From: Parvularculaceae bacterium | GTDB lineage: Bacteria > Pseudomonadota > Alphaproteobacteria > Caulobacterales > Parvularculaceae | NCBI GenBank assembly: GCA_028280115.1 | Contig: JANQMJ010000017.1 | Coordinates: 62,001-126,000, forward strand | DNA length: 64,000 bases | Reading direction: 5' to 3' | Part shown: one piece after another, positions 31,445-39,107 of the stretch | How the letters are laid out: each line of letters begins with the position of its first letter | Position numbering within the stretch: position 1 is the first letter of the stretch | Notes under the pieces: generated by a model | The model's input: only the letters and a program-made list of their open reading frames with translations | Databases searched by the model: none | What the model was told of the DNA's origin: nothing | Program-made: the position numbers and the translations under genes

Positions 31445-32383
31445 TTAACTGACCTTGAAACGAAAGCCGACGAGTTGCTCGCTTTCTTGCCACAAGCGCG
31501 CGGCGCGGTCCTTATTGAGGGCGCGCTTTGCGACGGCCGCATCGCTGACCGGGCCGCGCGCTTCAAGAAAACCTGTCGGACCGTAATAAGCGCCGGGCAG
31601 CGCTTCTTCGCCCGCCGCCGCCAGGACAGTCGGGATGGCGCCTTTTTCTGCAGGTTGGGCGAACAGCGGATTGAGCAGTTTGTAGAGCGAATTGAAAAAT
31701 CCGGCGGGACCGGTGCTTTGCAAATGCGTGTTCGAATAGCCGGGATGACAGGCGATGCATGAAACCGTGCTGCCGGCGGCGGTCAGACGGCGGTGCAGCT
31801 CAAAAGCAAACATGATGTTTGCCAGCTTGCTCTGAGTGTAGGCGGTCGTGGGATCGTATTTATTGGTCAGCATCAGATCGTTGAAATGGAGCCGGCCGTA
31901 TTTGTGGGCGATGCTGGATACGACGACGATGCGGCCCTTGGCGGCTTTGACAAGATCGAACAGCAAGCCGGTCAACAAAAAATGGCCGAGATGGTTGGTG
32001 CCGAATTGCATTTCAAAGCCGTCGTTGGTTTGAAGCTGCGGCGTTTGCATGATGCCGGCGTTGTTGATCAATGCGTCAAGGGTTGAAAACCGGCTCGCGA
32101 CCGTATCTGCGCACTGGCGGACCGAAGCCAGGCTCGCGAGATCGAGCTGGACGGACTCGACCTTGCCATTGGCGACGGTCTCAACCTCTTTCACGGCGGC
32201 GGCGGCCTTGTCTGGATTGCGGCAGGCGATCACGACGTCGCCGCCGGCCTCGGCGAGCATCTTCGCCGCTTCAAGGCCGATGCCGGAATTGCCGCCGGTG
32301 ATGAGATAGGTCTTTCCCGTCAGGTCCGGCAGACTGTCCGGCGTCCAGTCGGAAAAACCGCTGTCCTTAATCTTGCCGCTCAT
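31445..32383 (-). CDS. Short-chain dehydrogenase/reductase
   Basis: A 312-residue SDR oxidoreductase. The cofactor motif is TYLITGGNSGIGLEAAKML (near residue 28), NNAGIMQTP follows at about 108, and the catalytic YxxxK is in AYTQSKLANIMFAFELH (about 184-188). The C-terminal part carries PGYSNTHLQSTGPAGF. Its resemblance is to the retinol dehydrogenase-like or oxidoreductase group; the substrate is unknown. It is convergent with the Spy-like gene (15-bp gap) and reads away from the PAS kinase with a 16-bp gap between them, so the kinase and SDR may be one transcript. Confidence 0.92.
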   Translation of the reverse strand: MSGKIKDSGFSDWTPDSLPDLTGKTYLITGGNSGIGLEAAKMLAEAGGDVVIACRNPDKAAAAVKEVETVANGKVESVQLDLASLASVRQCADTVASRFSTLDALINNAGIMQTPQLQTNDGFEMQFGTNHLGHFLLTGLLFDLVKAAKGRIVVVSSIAHKYGRLHFNDLMLTNKYDPTTAYTQSKLANIMFAFELHRRLTAAGSTVSCIACHPGYSNTHLQSTGPAGFFNSLYKLLNPLFAQPAEKGAIPTVLAAAGEEALPGAYYGPTGFLEARGPVSDAAVAKRALNKDRAARLWQESEQLVGFRFKVS

Positions 32384-32399
32384 GGATCGCGCCTCTTGA

Positions 32400-34646
32400 T
32401 TATTCCGCCGCTTGCGTGACGGAGAATTGCGCCCGCGCCGTCTTCGCCTCGCCGCTTGTGAGTATATGCGCTTCCTTGCGGATGAATTGCGGCAAACGCA
32501 CCTTTGCGTCCTTACGCCGCGGGAAGGTGGCGCAGGCCACGGTGCCCTTGCCGGGCTGGCTGGCGATGGCGAGAAGGCCGCCCTGCATTTCCATCAGCGA
32601 GGTCGACAGCGCCAGCCCAAGACCGGAGCCGCTGCGGCTCTTGGCGAAATGGTGTTCGGCGAGTTCGAACGGCGCGCCGAGTTTCTTTAATAATGGGCGC
32701 TCGATGCCGGCGCCGCTGTCGGCGACGATGATCGTCACGCCGTCAAGATCGGCTTCCGCGGTCAGCGTCACTTCGCCGCCCTCGGGCGTGAATTTCACAG
32801 CGTTCGACAGAAGATTGAGCACGACCTGTTTGACCGCGCGGGCGTCCGCCCAGACCGGCGGGGCGTGTCCGACCGACGCGGTGAGCTTGACGTCGGCGTC
32901 GCTAGCGCGCTTGGCGATCAAGCGCACGCATTCATTGAGGGACTTTTCAAGTTCGAGCCGTTTCGGCTCCAGCCGAAGCCTGCCGGTTTCGATCTTGGAC
33001 ATGTCGAGAATGTCGTCGATCAGCTCGAGCAGATGCCGGCCGCTCGCCAGAATGTCGTTGACATATTCGATATATTTTTCATCGCCCAGAGGCCCGTAAA
33101 GCTCTGACTTCATGACTTCGGAAAAGCCGTTGATGGCGTTCAGCGGCGTTCGGAGTTCATGGCTCATATTGGCGAGAAATTCGCTTTTCGACCGGCTGGC
33201 CTCTTCGGCGCGGTATTTTTCGTACTGATATTTTTGCATGGTCTCGGAAAGTTCGCGGCGCGAGCTTTCAAGATCCTCGACCGTCTGCTGAAGTTCGCGT
33301 TCCTTTTTCTTCTGCGCTTTGGCCCGGCGTTTTAGATCGGTCACGTTGGTTGCAACACAGACGCAGCCGCCTTCAGCCGTGCGTCGGCGCGAGACATGCG
33401 CCCAGCGCGCGCCCGGCAGCGCGACTTCCAAGTGATCCGGCGCATCGCTTTCGATGGGCGCGAAATAATCGGCGAGAATATCCCCCGCGACGCCGGCGCC
33501 GGTAGCGACTTCCGCCACTGTCAGCCCAGGCTTTAAAACTTTCCCCGGTATGCGAAAGATCGACGCAAAGCGCTTGTTCCAGATCGCCAGGCGGCCGTTT
33601 GCATCCCACAGGACAAAGGCGCCCGGAATGCTTTCGATAGCGTCGCGCAGGCGGGTCTCCGCGATCGCCGCGCCGGGCGCGAAGGCCTTGGCGCCGGAAA
33701 GATCGAGCGCGATGCCGGCGCGCGCGAAACGCGTTGCGTCGGGCGCCGTGCGCAGATAAGCGCGCAGCCATGCGCCGTCGGGATCGCGGAAGCGCACGAT
33801 ACCTTCGCTCGCGCCGGACGGCTCGCCGGAAAGGATCGCCAACGCCGCGCGCAGATCCTGCGGATGCACGATCGCGGAAATCTCGCGCAGAGTGAAGCGG
33901 CGGTCCCGCGCGCCCAGTCCCAAGGGCTCAAGCAGGGTGCGAGCGAAGCCGACGGTGCGGTCCTTGCGGTCGTAAAACCACGGCGAACAGCGCCCGCCCG
34001 TCAACGCCGTGTTGAAATCGGTGAGCGTCGACAGCGCAAAGGCGGCTTCGGCCGCCGCCCGGCTTTGCCGGATAAAGGCGGCCAGGAGCGAGACGACGAC
34101 GATCGTCAACGCGGTCAGCACGACAGCGTAAACAATCCACGGCCGGGCCCGATCGCGAAGATCGCGCGCCGGCGATGCGGCGAGCAGAATTTCGCCATTA
34201 TCGAGCGGGCGCCAGGCGGCGGCGATCTTGCCGCCGGGAAGATCGAGCCTTGCTTGGCCGCGCCCCTCAAGGTCGAGCGCGCGCAGGGACCCGGCGGGGA
34301 TCGCCGCCATGTCGGTTCGGCCCAGTGCGTTGAGAATGTCGCCCGACGGCGAGAGATGATAAAGCGCCGCATAGCCGTCGGGCAGGATCGCGCTCATCGC
34401 CTCGCGCACCGGCGCGCCGGTCATGATGGCGATGTTCATGGCGGCCGCGCCGTCGGTGGCGGTCTGGCTCAGCAGCAATTCGGTCTCGATGCGTCGCGAG
34501 GCCGCCTTGTCGTTGAGTTCGAAAGTCAAAAGCACGCCGAGAATGATGACGAACGCGCCGGTCAGCGCCGCGAGCCGGACCGGCGAGAGCGCCTCAATCC
34601 GCGCCGCAAGATCCAGCCCCTCATTGGTGTTTTGGTCTTTCGCCAT
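32400..34646 (-). CDS. PAS-domain sensor histidine kinase
   Basis: A 748-residue membrane kinase. A hydrophobic segment lies near residues 25-45 (LAALTGAFVIILGVLLTFEL), a periplasmic part to about 185, and a second segment about 185-205. A PAS-like domain (ESIPGAFVLWDANGRLAIWN) precedes a coiled coil, then the H box FLANMSHELRTPLNAINGF, N box NLLSNAVKFTPEGG, and DSGAGIE and GSGLGLALS. The ATG at 34646 is preferred to the longer one at 34697 because MAKDQNTN begins the typical charged N-terminus. It has no adjacent response regulator, so a hybrid or orphan role is likely. Confidence 0.92.
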   Translation of the reverse strand: MAKDQNTNEGLDLAARIEALSPVRLAALTGAFVIILGVLLTFELNDKAASRRIETELLLSQTATDGAAAMNIAIMTGAPVREAMSAILPDGYAALYHLSPSGDILNALGRTDMAAIPAGSLRALDLEGRGQARLDLPGGKIAAAWRPLDNGEILLAASPARDLRDRARPWIVYAVVLTALTIVVVSLLAAFIRQSRAAAEAAFALSTLTDFNTALTGGRCSPWFYDRKDRTVGFARTLLEPLGLGARDRRFTLREISAIVHPQDLRAALAILSGEPSGASEGIVRFRDPDGAWLRAYLRTAPDATRFARAGIALDLSGAKAFAPGAAIAETRLRDAIESIPGAFVLWDANGRLAIWNKRFASIFRIPGKVLKPGLTVAEVATGAGVAGDILADYFAPIESDAPDHLEVALPGARWAHVSRRRTAEGGCVCVATNVTDLKRRAKAQKKKERELQQTVEDLESSRRELSETMQKYQYEKYRAEEASRSKSEFLANMSHELRTPLNAINGFSEVMKSELYGPLGDEKYIEYVNDILASGRHLLELIDDILDMSKIETGRLRLEPKRLELEKSLNECVRLIAKRASDADVKLTASVGHAPPVWADARAVKQVVLNLLSNAVKFTPEGGEVTLTAEADLDGVTIIVADSGAGIERPLLKKLGAPFELAEHHFAKSRSGSGLGLALSTSLMEMQGGLLAIASQPGKGTVACATFPRRKDAKVRLPQFIRKEAHILTSGEAKTARAQFSVTQAAE

Positions 34647-34853
34647 GCGCTGCGCGCCGCTCAACCCTTCGCTCCCAGGAAACCGTCGACATACCAAACA
34701 GATCAGGCGCCCGCCATGCGCGCGTCTGTTTACGTTTTGTAAACTATTCTGCTTCGCCGCAGACTGTCACGCCGGAATCGGGCCGCTGCTGAGGCTGTTT
34801 TCCCCCGGTTTCCGGTGCTTGGTTTTGCCCGATCAGGCCGCTAAAGAGCGGGC

Positions 34854-35849
34854 ATGAAACATTTTCTCACCACCGCCGACTGGTCGCGGCCCGAACTTCA
34901 GGCAATGCTTGAGGATGCTCGCGCGATCAAGGCCGCGCCTTATGGCGACGCCTTGAAGAACAAAACCATTGCGCTGTTATTCCTGAACAATTCGCTGCGG
35001 ACCCGGACCTCGTTCGACGTCGGCGCGCGCCAGCTCGGCGGCCATGCGGTGGTTCTGTCGCCATCCGGGGGCATGTGGCCGCTGGAATTCGAGGACGGCG
35101 CGGTGATGGACGGCGAGGCCGAGGAACATGTCAAAGAGGCGGCCAAGGTGCTCTCGCGCTATTGCGACCTCATCGGCATCCGCGCCTTTCCAAAATTTCA
35201 GGACTGGAAAGAGGACCGCAAGGACAAGATCCTCAACGCCTTCGCCAAATACGCCGACGTGCCGGTCATCAACATGGAGACCATCACCCATCCCTGTCAG
35301 GAAATGGCGCTGATCATGGCGCTCCAGGAGCGGCTCGGCGACCTTGACGGCAAGAAATTCGTCCTCACCTGGACCTACCATCCCAAGCCGCTCAACACTG
35401 CGGTCGCCAATTCCGCGCTGATGATCGCGGCAAAATTCGGCATGGACGTCACGCTTTTGTGCCCGACGCCGGAATATCTGCTCGACATGCGCTACATGGC
35501 CCAGGCCGAACAGGACGCCAAGGCCCACGGCCGGCATGTTCACGTTTCCCACGACATTGACGAGGCCTATGCGGGCGCCGATGTCGTTTACGCAAAAAGC
35601 TGGGGAGCGCTGCCGTTTTTCGGGAACTGGTCAGAGGAAAAACCGATCCGCGACCGCTTCCGGCATTTCATCGTCGACGAGCGGAAAATGGCGCTGACCG
35701 CGGGCGCGGTGGTTTCCCACTGCCTGCCCATGCGGCGCAATGTGAAAATCACCGACGCGGTGTTCGACGGGCCGAACTGCATCGCCTATGACGAGGCGGA
35801 AAACCGCCTGCATGTGCAAAAGGCGATCATGAAGGCGTTGGTGGGATGA
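34854..35849 (+). CDS. argF': N-acetylornithine carbamoyltransferase
   Basis: A 331-residue enzyme closely matching Xanthomonas AOTCase, which carbamoylates N-acetylornithine rather than ornithine. Visible signatures are SLRTRTSFDVGARQLGGHAV (carbamoyl phosphate site), MWPLEFEDGAVMDGEAEEH (the group that selects the acetylated substrate), HPCQEMALIMALQE and SHCLPMRRNVKITDAVFDGP. Together with the NAGS/K fusion and argC downstream this implies the acetylcitrulline route to arginine. The stop overlaps the next gene by ATGA, but that gene looks foreign to the pathway. Confidence 0.95.
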   Translation: MKHFLTTADWSRPELQAMLEDARAIKAAPYGDALKNKTIALLFLNNSLRTRTSFDVGARQLGGHAVVLSPSGGMWPLEFEDGAVMDGEAEEHVKEAAKVLSRYCDLIGIRAFPKFQDWKEDRKDKILNAFAKYADVPVINMETITHPCQEMALIMALQERLGDLDGKKFVLTWTYHPKPLNTAVANSALMIAAKFGMDVTLLCPTPEYLLDMRYMAQAEQDAKAHGRHVHVSHDIDEAYAGADVVYAKSWGALPFFGNWSEEKPIRDRFRHFIVDERKMALTAGAVVSHCLPMRRNVKITDAVFDGPNCIAYDEAENRLHVQKAIMKALVG

Positions 35850-36220
35850 TGAATATTGATCTACAGCTTATTGTTAGTCTGATCGCGGCGGCAGGGCTCG
35901 GATCAATATTTACAGTACTTATTCGAGACCGGTTGCTCCACAAACGCGAAAACGAGAAACGAGTCTTTGAGGAAAAGAAGGAAGCCTTCATTGGTTTGCT
36001 GAAAGCCTATCATGTTTCTGCAGTTGAGCCGTCAGAAAAGAATGCGAAGGAATTTGGCTATTGGCAATTACGGTGTGAGTTGGTTGCTTCCGATAGGGTG
36101 CGAAAAGCTGTTCAAAAAATGATTGATACCAGTGGCGATAAAAATCCTGATCGCCCGCAAGTATATTTAGATTTTCTCGATAGTTTGAGAGAAGATCTCG
36201 GCATCACCGCTAGAAAATGA
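35846..36220 (+). CDS. Small membrane-anchored protein of unknown function
   Basis: A 124-residue protein: one N-terminal membrane segment (about 5-24, LIVSLIAAAGLGSIFTVLIR), then a charged cytoplasmic coil (HKRENEKRVFEEKKEAFIGL) and a helical C-terminal part. No family is recognised. The DNA is lower in GC than argF' and the NAGS/K gene, and this gene sits with a GIY-YIG gene and two repeats in a 0.95-kb stretch that interrupts the arginine operon. The ATGA overlap with argF' suggests it is co-expressed. Confidence 0.55.
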   Translation: MMNIDLQLIVSLIAAAGLGSIFTVLIRDRLLHKRENEKRVFEEKKEAFIGLLKAYHVSAVEPSEKNAKEFGYWQLRCELVASDRVRKAVQKMIDTSGDKNPDRPQVYLDFLDSLREDLGITARK

Positions 36221-36230
36221 ATTCTCAGGC

Positions 36231-36316
36231 CTTCATCCTGAGGAGAAAAATTCTTCATGCCCTTCGTGACGCGGCCTTCGGCCGCCCTCAGGATGAAGAA
36301 TTTTTCGTCACGAAGG
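36231..36316. repeat. REP-like inverted-repeat element, left of the GIY-YIG gene
   Basis: CTTCATCCTGAGGAG (36231-36245) is matched by CCTCAGGATGAAG (36286-36298). Inside and beyond it, GAAAAATTCTTCAT and CCTTCGTGAC find partners in ATGAAGAATTTTT and GTCACGAAGG (to 36316). It ends ten bases before the GIY-YIG start codon. Confidence 0.85.
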
Positions 36317-36326
36317 ATGGGCAGTT

Positions 36327-36662
36327 ATGAGTGAGGTCACAGTCTGGATCTATATGCTCCGGTGCGCCGACGGTTCGTATTACATCGGTAAATATCAAGG
36401 CGATGATCTGGAAACACGGCTTTGGGAGCACAACAACGGAACCTATCCGGAGGCCTACACCGCGAAGCGGCTGCCGGTTGAAATGGTCTGGTCAGAATGG
36501 TTCTCACGCTTTGACGACGCGGTCGCCTGTGAACGCAAGCTGAAAGGCTGGAGCCGGGCCAAGAAGGAAGCGCTGATCAGGGGAGATGAAGTGGCCTTGA
36601 AGGCGTTTTCCAAGCGAGGCTTTCGCCCTTCGAGATTGAAATCAGGAAAAGCTTCATCCTGA
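36327..36662 (+). CDS. GIY-YIG nuclease family protein (UPF0213/YhbQ-like)
   Basis: A 111-residue single-domain GIY-YIG protein: YMLRCADGSYYIGKYQGDDL carries the variant YYIGK in place of GIY...YIG, Arg in ETRLWEHN is the catalytic arginine, and Glu in VACERKLKGWSRAKKEALIR completes the site. Family members nick or bind branched DNA. The gene is bracketed by two copies of the CTTCATCCTGAGG inverted-repeat element, and its own stop codon TGA falls inside the right copy (codons GCT TCA TCC TGA). This recalls the way RAYT transposases lie between REP sequences. Mobilising activity is unproven. Confidence 0.85.
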   Translation: MSEVTVWIYMLRCADGSYYIGKYQGDDLETRLWEHNNGTYPEAYTAKRLPVEMVWSEWFSRFDDAVACERKLKGWSRAKKEALIRGDEVALKAFSKRGFRPSRLKSGKASS

Positions 36663-36751
36663 GGAGCCCAAAATCCCTTCGTCCTTCGAGACGGGCGATT
36701 GCCATCTCTGCATAGACTGATAACAAACAGAATGCCCTCCTCAGGATGAAG
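36652..36751. repeat. REP-like inverted-repeat element, right of the GIY-YIG gene
   Basis: CTTCATCCTGAGGAG (36652-36666) is matched by CTCCTCAGGATGAAG (36737-36751). It begins within the last codons of the GIY-YIG gene. The centre differs from that of the left copy. The 45 bases left before the NAGS/K gene hold nothing else. Confidence 0.85.
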
Positions 36752-36795
36752 GAATTCGGGCGCCCCGAAGGACAGGCCGCGAGCGCTGATATGAT

Positions 36796-38157
36796 ATGAC
36801 CCCCGATCCGTTCACCCGCCAGACCATCGTCCAGTTGCTCTCCAATATGAGCGACGGCAAGGAGATTCGCTCCTATCTCCAGCGCTTTTCCGAAGTCGAC
36901 CAGTCGCGCTTTGCGATCATCAAGATCGGCGGGGCGATTTTATCCGAACAGTTCGAAGAAACCGCCAGCGCGCTCGCCTTTCTTCATACGGTGGGGCTGA
37001 CGCCCATCGTGCTTCATGGCGGCGGACCGCAGCTTGATGCGACCCTTAAGGAACGCGGCATCAAAACCAAAAAGATCGACGGGCTGCGGGTCACCGACGA
37101 TGCGATCCTTGACGCCGCCCGCGACGTTTTCATCGGCGAGAACATCAAGTTCGTCGAAGCGGTGCGCGCCCACGGCGTTTCCGCTCATTCGCTGACCACC
37201 GGCGCGATCGAGGCCGATTATCTCGATAAGGAAAAATACGGGTTTGTCGGCGAACCGACGAACATTCGCCTCGGGCTCATTCGTTCGATCGTTAGCTCCG
37301 GCGCCATACCGGTGCTGACCTGTCTCGGTCTTGCGCCCGGGGGCCAACTCGTCAACGTCAACGCGGATTCGGCTACCCGCGCGCTCGTTCACGCGCTCCA
37401 GCCCATGAAGATCATCTTTCTTGCCGGCGTCGGCGGACTGCTCGATGAGCAAGGCGCGCTCATTCATTCGATCAACCTCGCCTCGGACTACGAGGAGCTC
37501 ATGGCCCAGGATTGGGTCAAGGGCGGCATGCGCCTCAAGCTTCAGGAGATCAAACGCCTGCTCGACGATGCGCCCCTGTCGTCCTCGGTCTCGATCACGA
37601 CGCCGTCGGGGCTGGTGCGTGAACTGTTCACCCATGGCGGATCGGGCACGCTGATCCGGCGCGGCGAAAACATTCATCGCTTCGACGCCAAAGACCGTGT
37701 CGACCAGGCGCGCACGGCGGCGCTGATCGAAAGCGGTTTCGGCCGCAAGCTGAAAAAAGACTGGTGGGCCGGTTTGGATCTCAGCGCCGCCTATATTTCG
37801 GAAACCTATCGCGCCGGCGCTTTTCTGTCGCGAATCGGGCCATCGTCGGGCCGACGCGGCATGGGCGGCGCCGTCGGGGATTTTGATTATCTCGACAAAT
37901 TCGCCGTCCTGGAAGACGCCCGCGGCGAGGGCCTGGCGCGAACGGTCTGGCGGCGCTTTACCGCCGAGCACCCGGCTTTCTTCTGGCGATCGCGCACGGA
38001 TAACGGCTTTAACGCCTTTTACGGCGCCGAAGCGGACGGGTCCGTGCGGCGCGGGCCGTGGACGGTGTTTTGGAAAGGCGAAACCGACATTGCGCGCATT
38101 GCCGGCGTTATCGACCAGGTCGCCGCCATGGCGCCAAGTTTTGAGGGCGAGGAATGA
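36796..38157 (+). CDS. argB: Bifunctional N-acetylglutamate synthase/kinase (NAGS/K)
   Basis: A 453-residue fusion. Residues about 30-290 are the amino acid kinase domain (FAIIKIGGAILSEQFEE, then LHGGGPQLDATLKE, and VNVNADSATRALVHAL). Residues about 300-450 are a GNAT acetyltransferase domain (DYLDKFAVLEDARGEGLART, then FFWRSRTDNGFNAFYGAEAD). This is the NAGS/K class studied in Maricaulis maris and Xanthomonas, which performs the first two steps of arginine synthesis and is feedback inhibited by arginine. Its stop overlaps argC by ATGA. No separate argJ or argA is present. Confidence 0.95.
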   Translation: MTPDPFTRQTIVQLLSNMSDGKEIRSYLQRFSEVDQSRFAIIKIGGAILSEQFEETASALAFLHTVGLTPIVLHGGGPQLDATLKERGIKTKKIDGLRVTDDAILDAARDVFIGENIKFVEAVRAHGVSAHSLTTGAIEADYLDKEKYGFVGEPTNIRLGLIRSIVSSGAIPVLTCLGLAPGGQLVNVNADSATRALVHALQPMKIIFLAGVGGLLDEQGALIHSINLASDYEELMAQDWVKGGMRLKLQEIKRLLDDAPLSSSVSITTPSGLVRELFTHGGSGTLIRRGENIHRFDAKDRVDQARTAALIESGFGRKLKKDWWAGLDLSAAYISETYRAGAFLSRIGPSSGRRGMGGAVGDFDYLDKFAVLEDARGEGLARTVWRRFTAEHPAFFWRSRTDNGFNAFYGAEADGSVRRGPWTVFWKGETDIARIAGVIDQVAAMAPSFEGEE

Positions 38158-39104
38158 GCGAACCGTTTCTGGTCGGACTTGTCGGCGCACGAGGCCATAC
38201 GGGCCATGAGCTGATCCGCTTGATCGCCGGTCATCCCGAACTCATGCTCGCCTTTGCGGTCAGCCGAGAATTCGCCGGCCGGCGCGTCGCCGAGATCGAC
38301 CCGGAAGACCAGGACGAATGCATTTTTGAAGCGCTAAGCCCGGACGAAGTTGCGCAGCGGCGGGCCGACGCCGTCATTCTCGCAATGCCCAACGGTGCGG
38401 CGAAGGACTATGTCGACGCCATCAACGCCCAGTCGGCGCCGCGCGTCATCGTCGATCTGTCGGCGGATTATCGCTTTAACGATGACTGGGCTTACGGCTT
38501 GCCCGAACTCAACCGCGAGACGCTGAAAGGCGCAACGCGCATCGCCAATCCGGGCTGTTACGCCACCGCCATGCAGCTCGCACTCGCGCCGCTGGTTGAT
38601 CGCCTTGATGGCGTGCCGGCCTGTTTCGGCGTTTCCGGCTATTCCGGCGCGGGAACGAAGCCCGGCCCGCGCAACGATCAGGAACGCCTCAAAGACAACC
38701 TTATGCCTTACGCGCTGGTCGGTCATAAGCATGAGCGCGAGGCGACGCGCCATCTCGGCGTTCCCATCCGCTTCATGCCCCATGTGCACCCCGCCTTTCG
38801 CGGGTTGATCGTCACTGCGCATGTGCCGATGAAAGAGAAAATGGACACGCGCGCGCTCGCCAAGGTTTTTGAAGACCGCTATGCCGACGAAGCGCTGATC
38901 ACCCTGCGCAACGCGCCGCCCGAACTCAAAGACGGGGCAGGCATGACCGGCGTCATGATCGGCGGCTTTGGCGTCAGCGAAGACGGCCTTAACGCCGTCG
39001 TGGTCGCTGCGGAAGACAATCTTCTCAAGGGCGCAGCGGTGCAGGCGATCCAGAACGTCAATCTCGCCCTCGACCTGCACGAACTGACGGGGATTGCGAT
39101 TTAG
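38154..39104 (+). CDS. argC: N-acetyl-gamma-glutamyl-phosphate reductase
   Basis: A 316-residue ArgC: N-terminal NADP motif VGLVGARGHTGHELIRLI, catalytic Cys in ANPGCYATAMQLALAPL, and the substrate region YSGAGTKPGPRNDQERLKDN followed by FMPHVHPAFRGLI. It reduces the acylphosphate made by the NAGS/K product of the gene just upstream, with which it overlaps. Downstream genes are unrelated, so argE'-like and argH functions must be encoded elsewhere. Confidence 0.95.
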   Translation: MSEPFLVGLVGARGHTGHELIRLIAGHPELMLAFAVSREFAGRRVAEIDPEDQDECIFEALSPDEVAQRRADAVILAMPNGAAKDYVDAINAQSAPRVIVDLSADYRFNDDWAYGLPELNRETLKGATRIANPGCYATAMQLALAPLVDRLDGVPACFGVSGYSGAGTKPGPRNDQERLKDNLMPYALVGHKHEREATRHLGVPIRFMPHVHPAFRGLIVTAHVPMKEKMDTRALAKVFEDRYADEALITLRNAPPELKDGAGMTGVMIGGFGVSEDGLNAVVVAAEDNLLKGAAVQAIQNVNLALDLHELTGIAI

Positions 39105-39107
39105 GGA

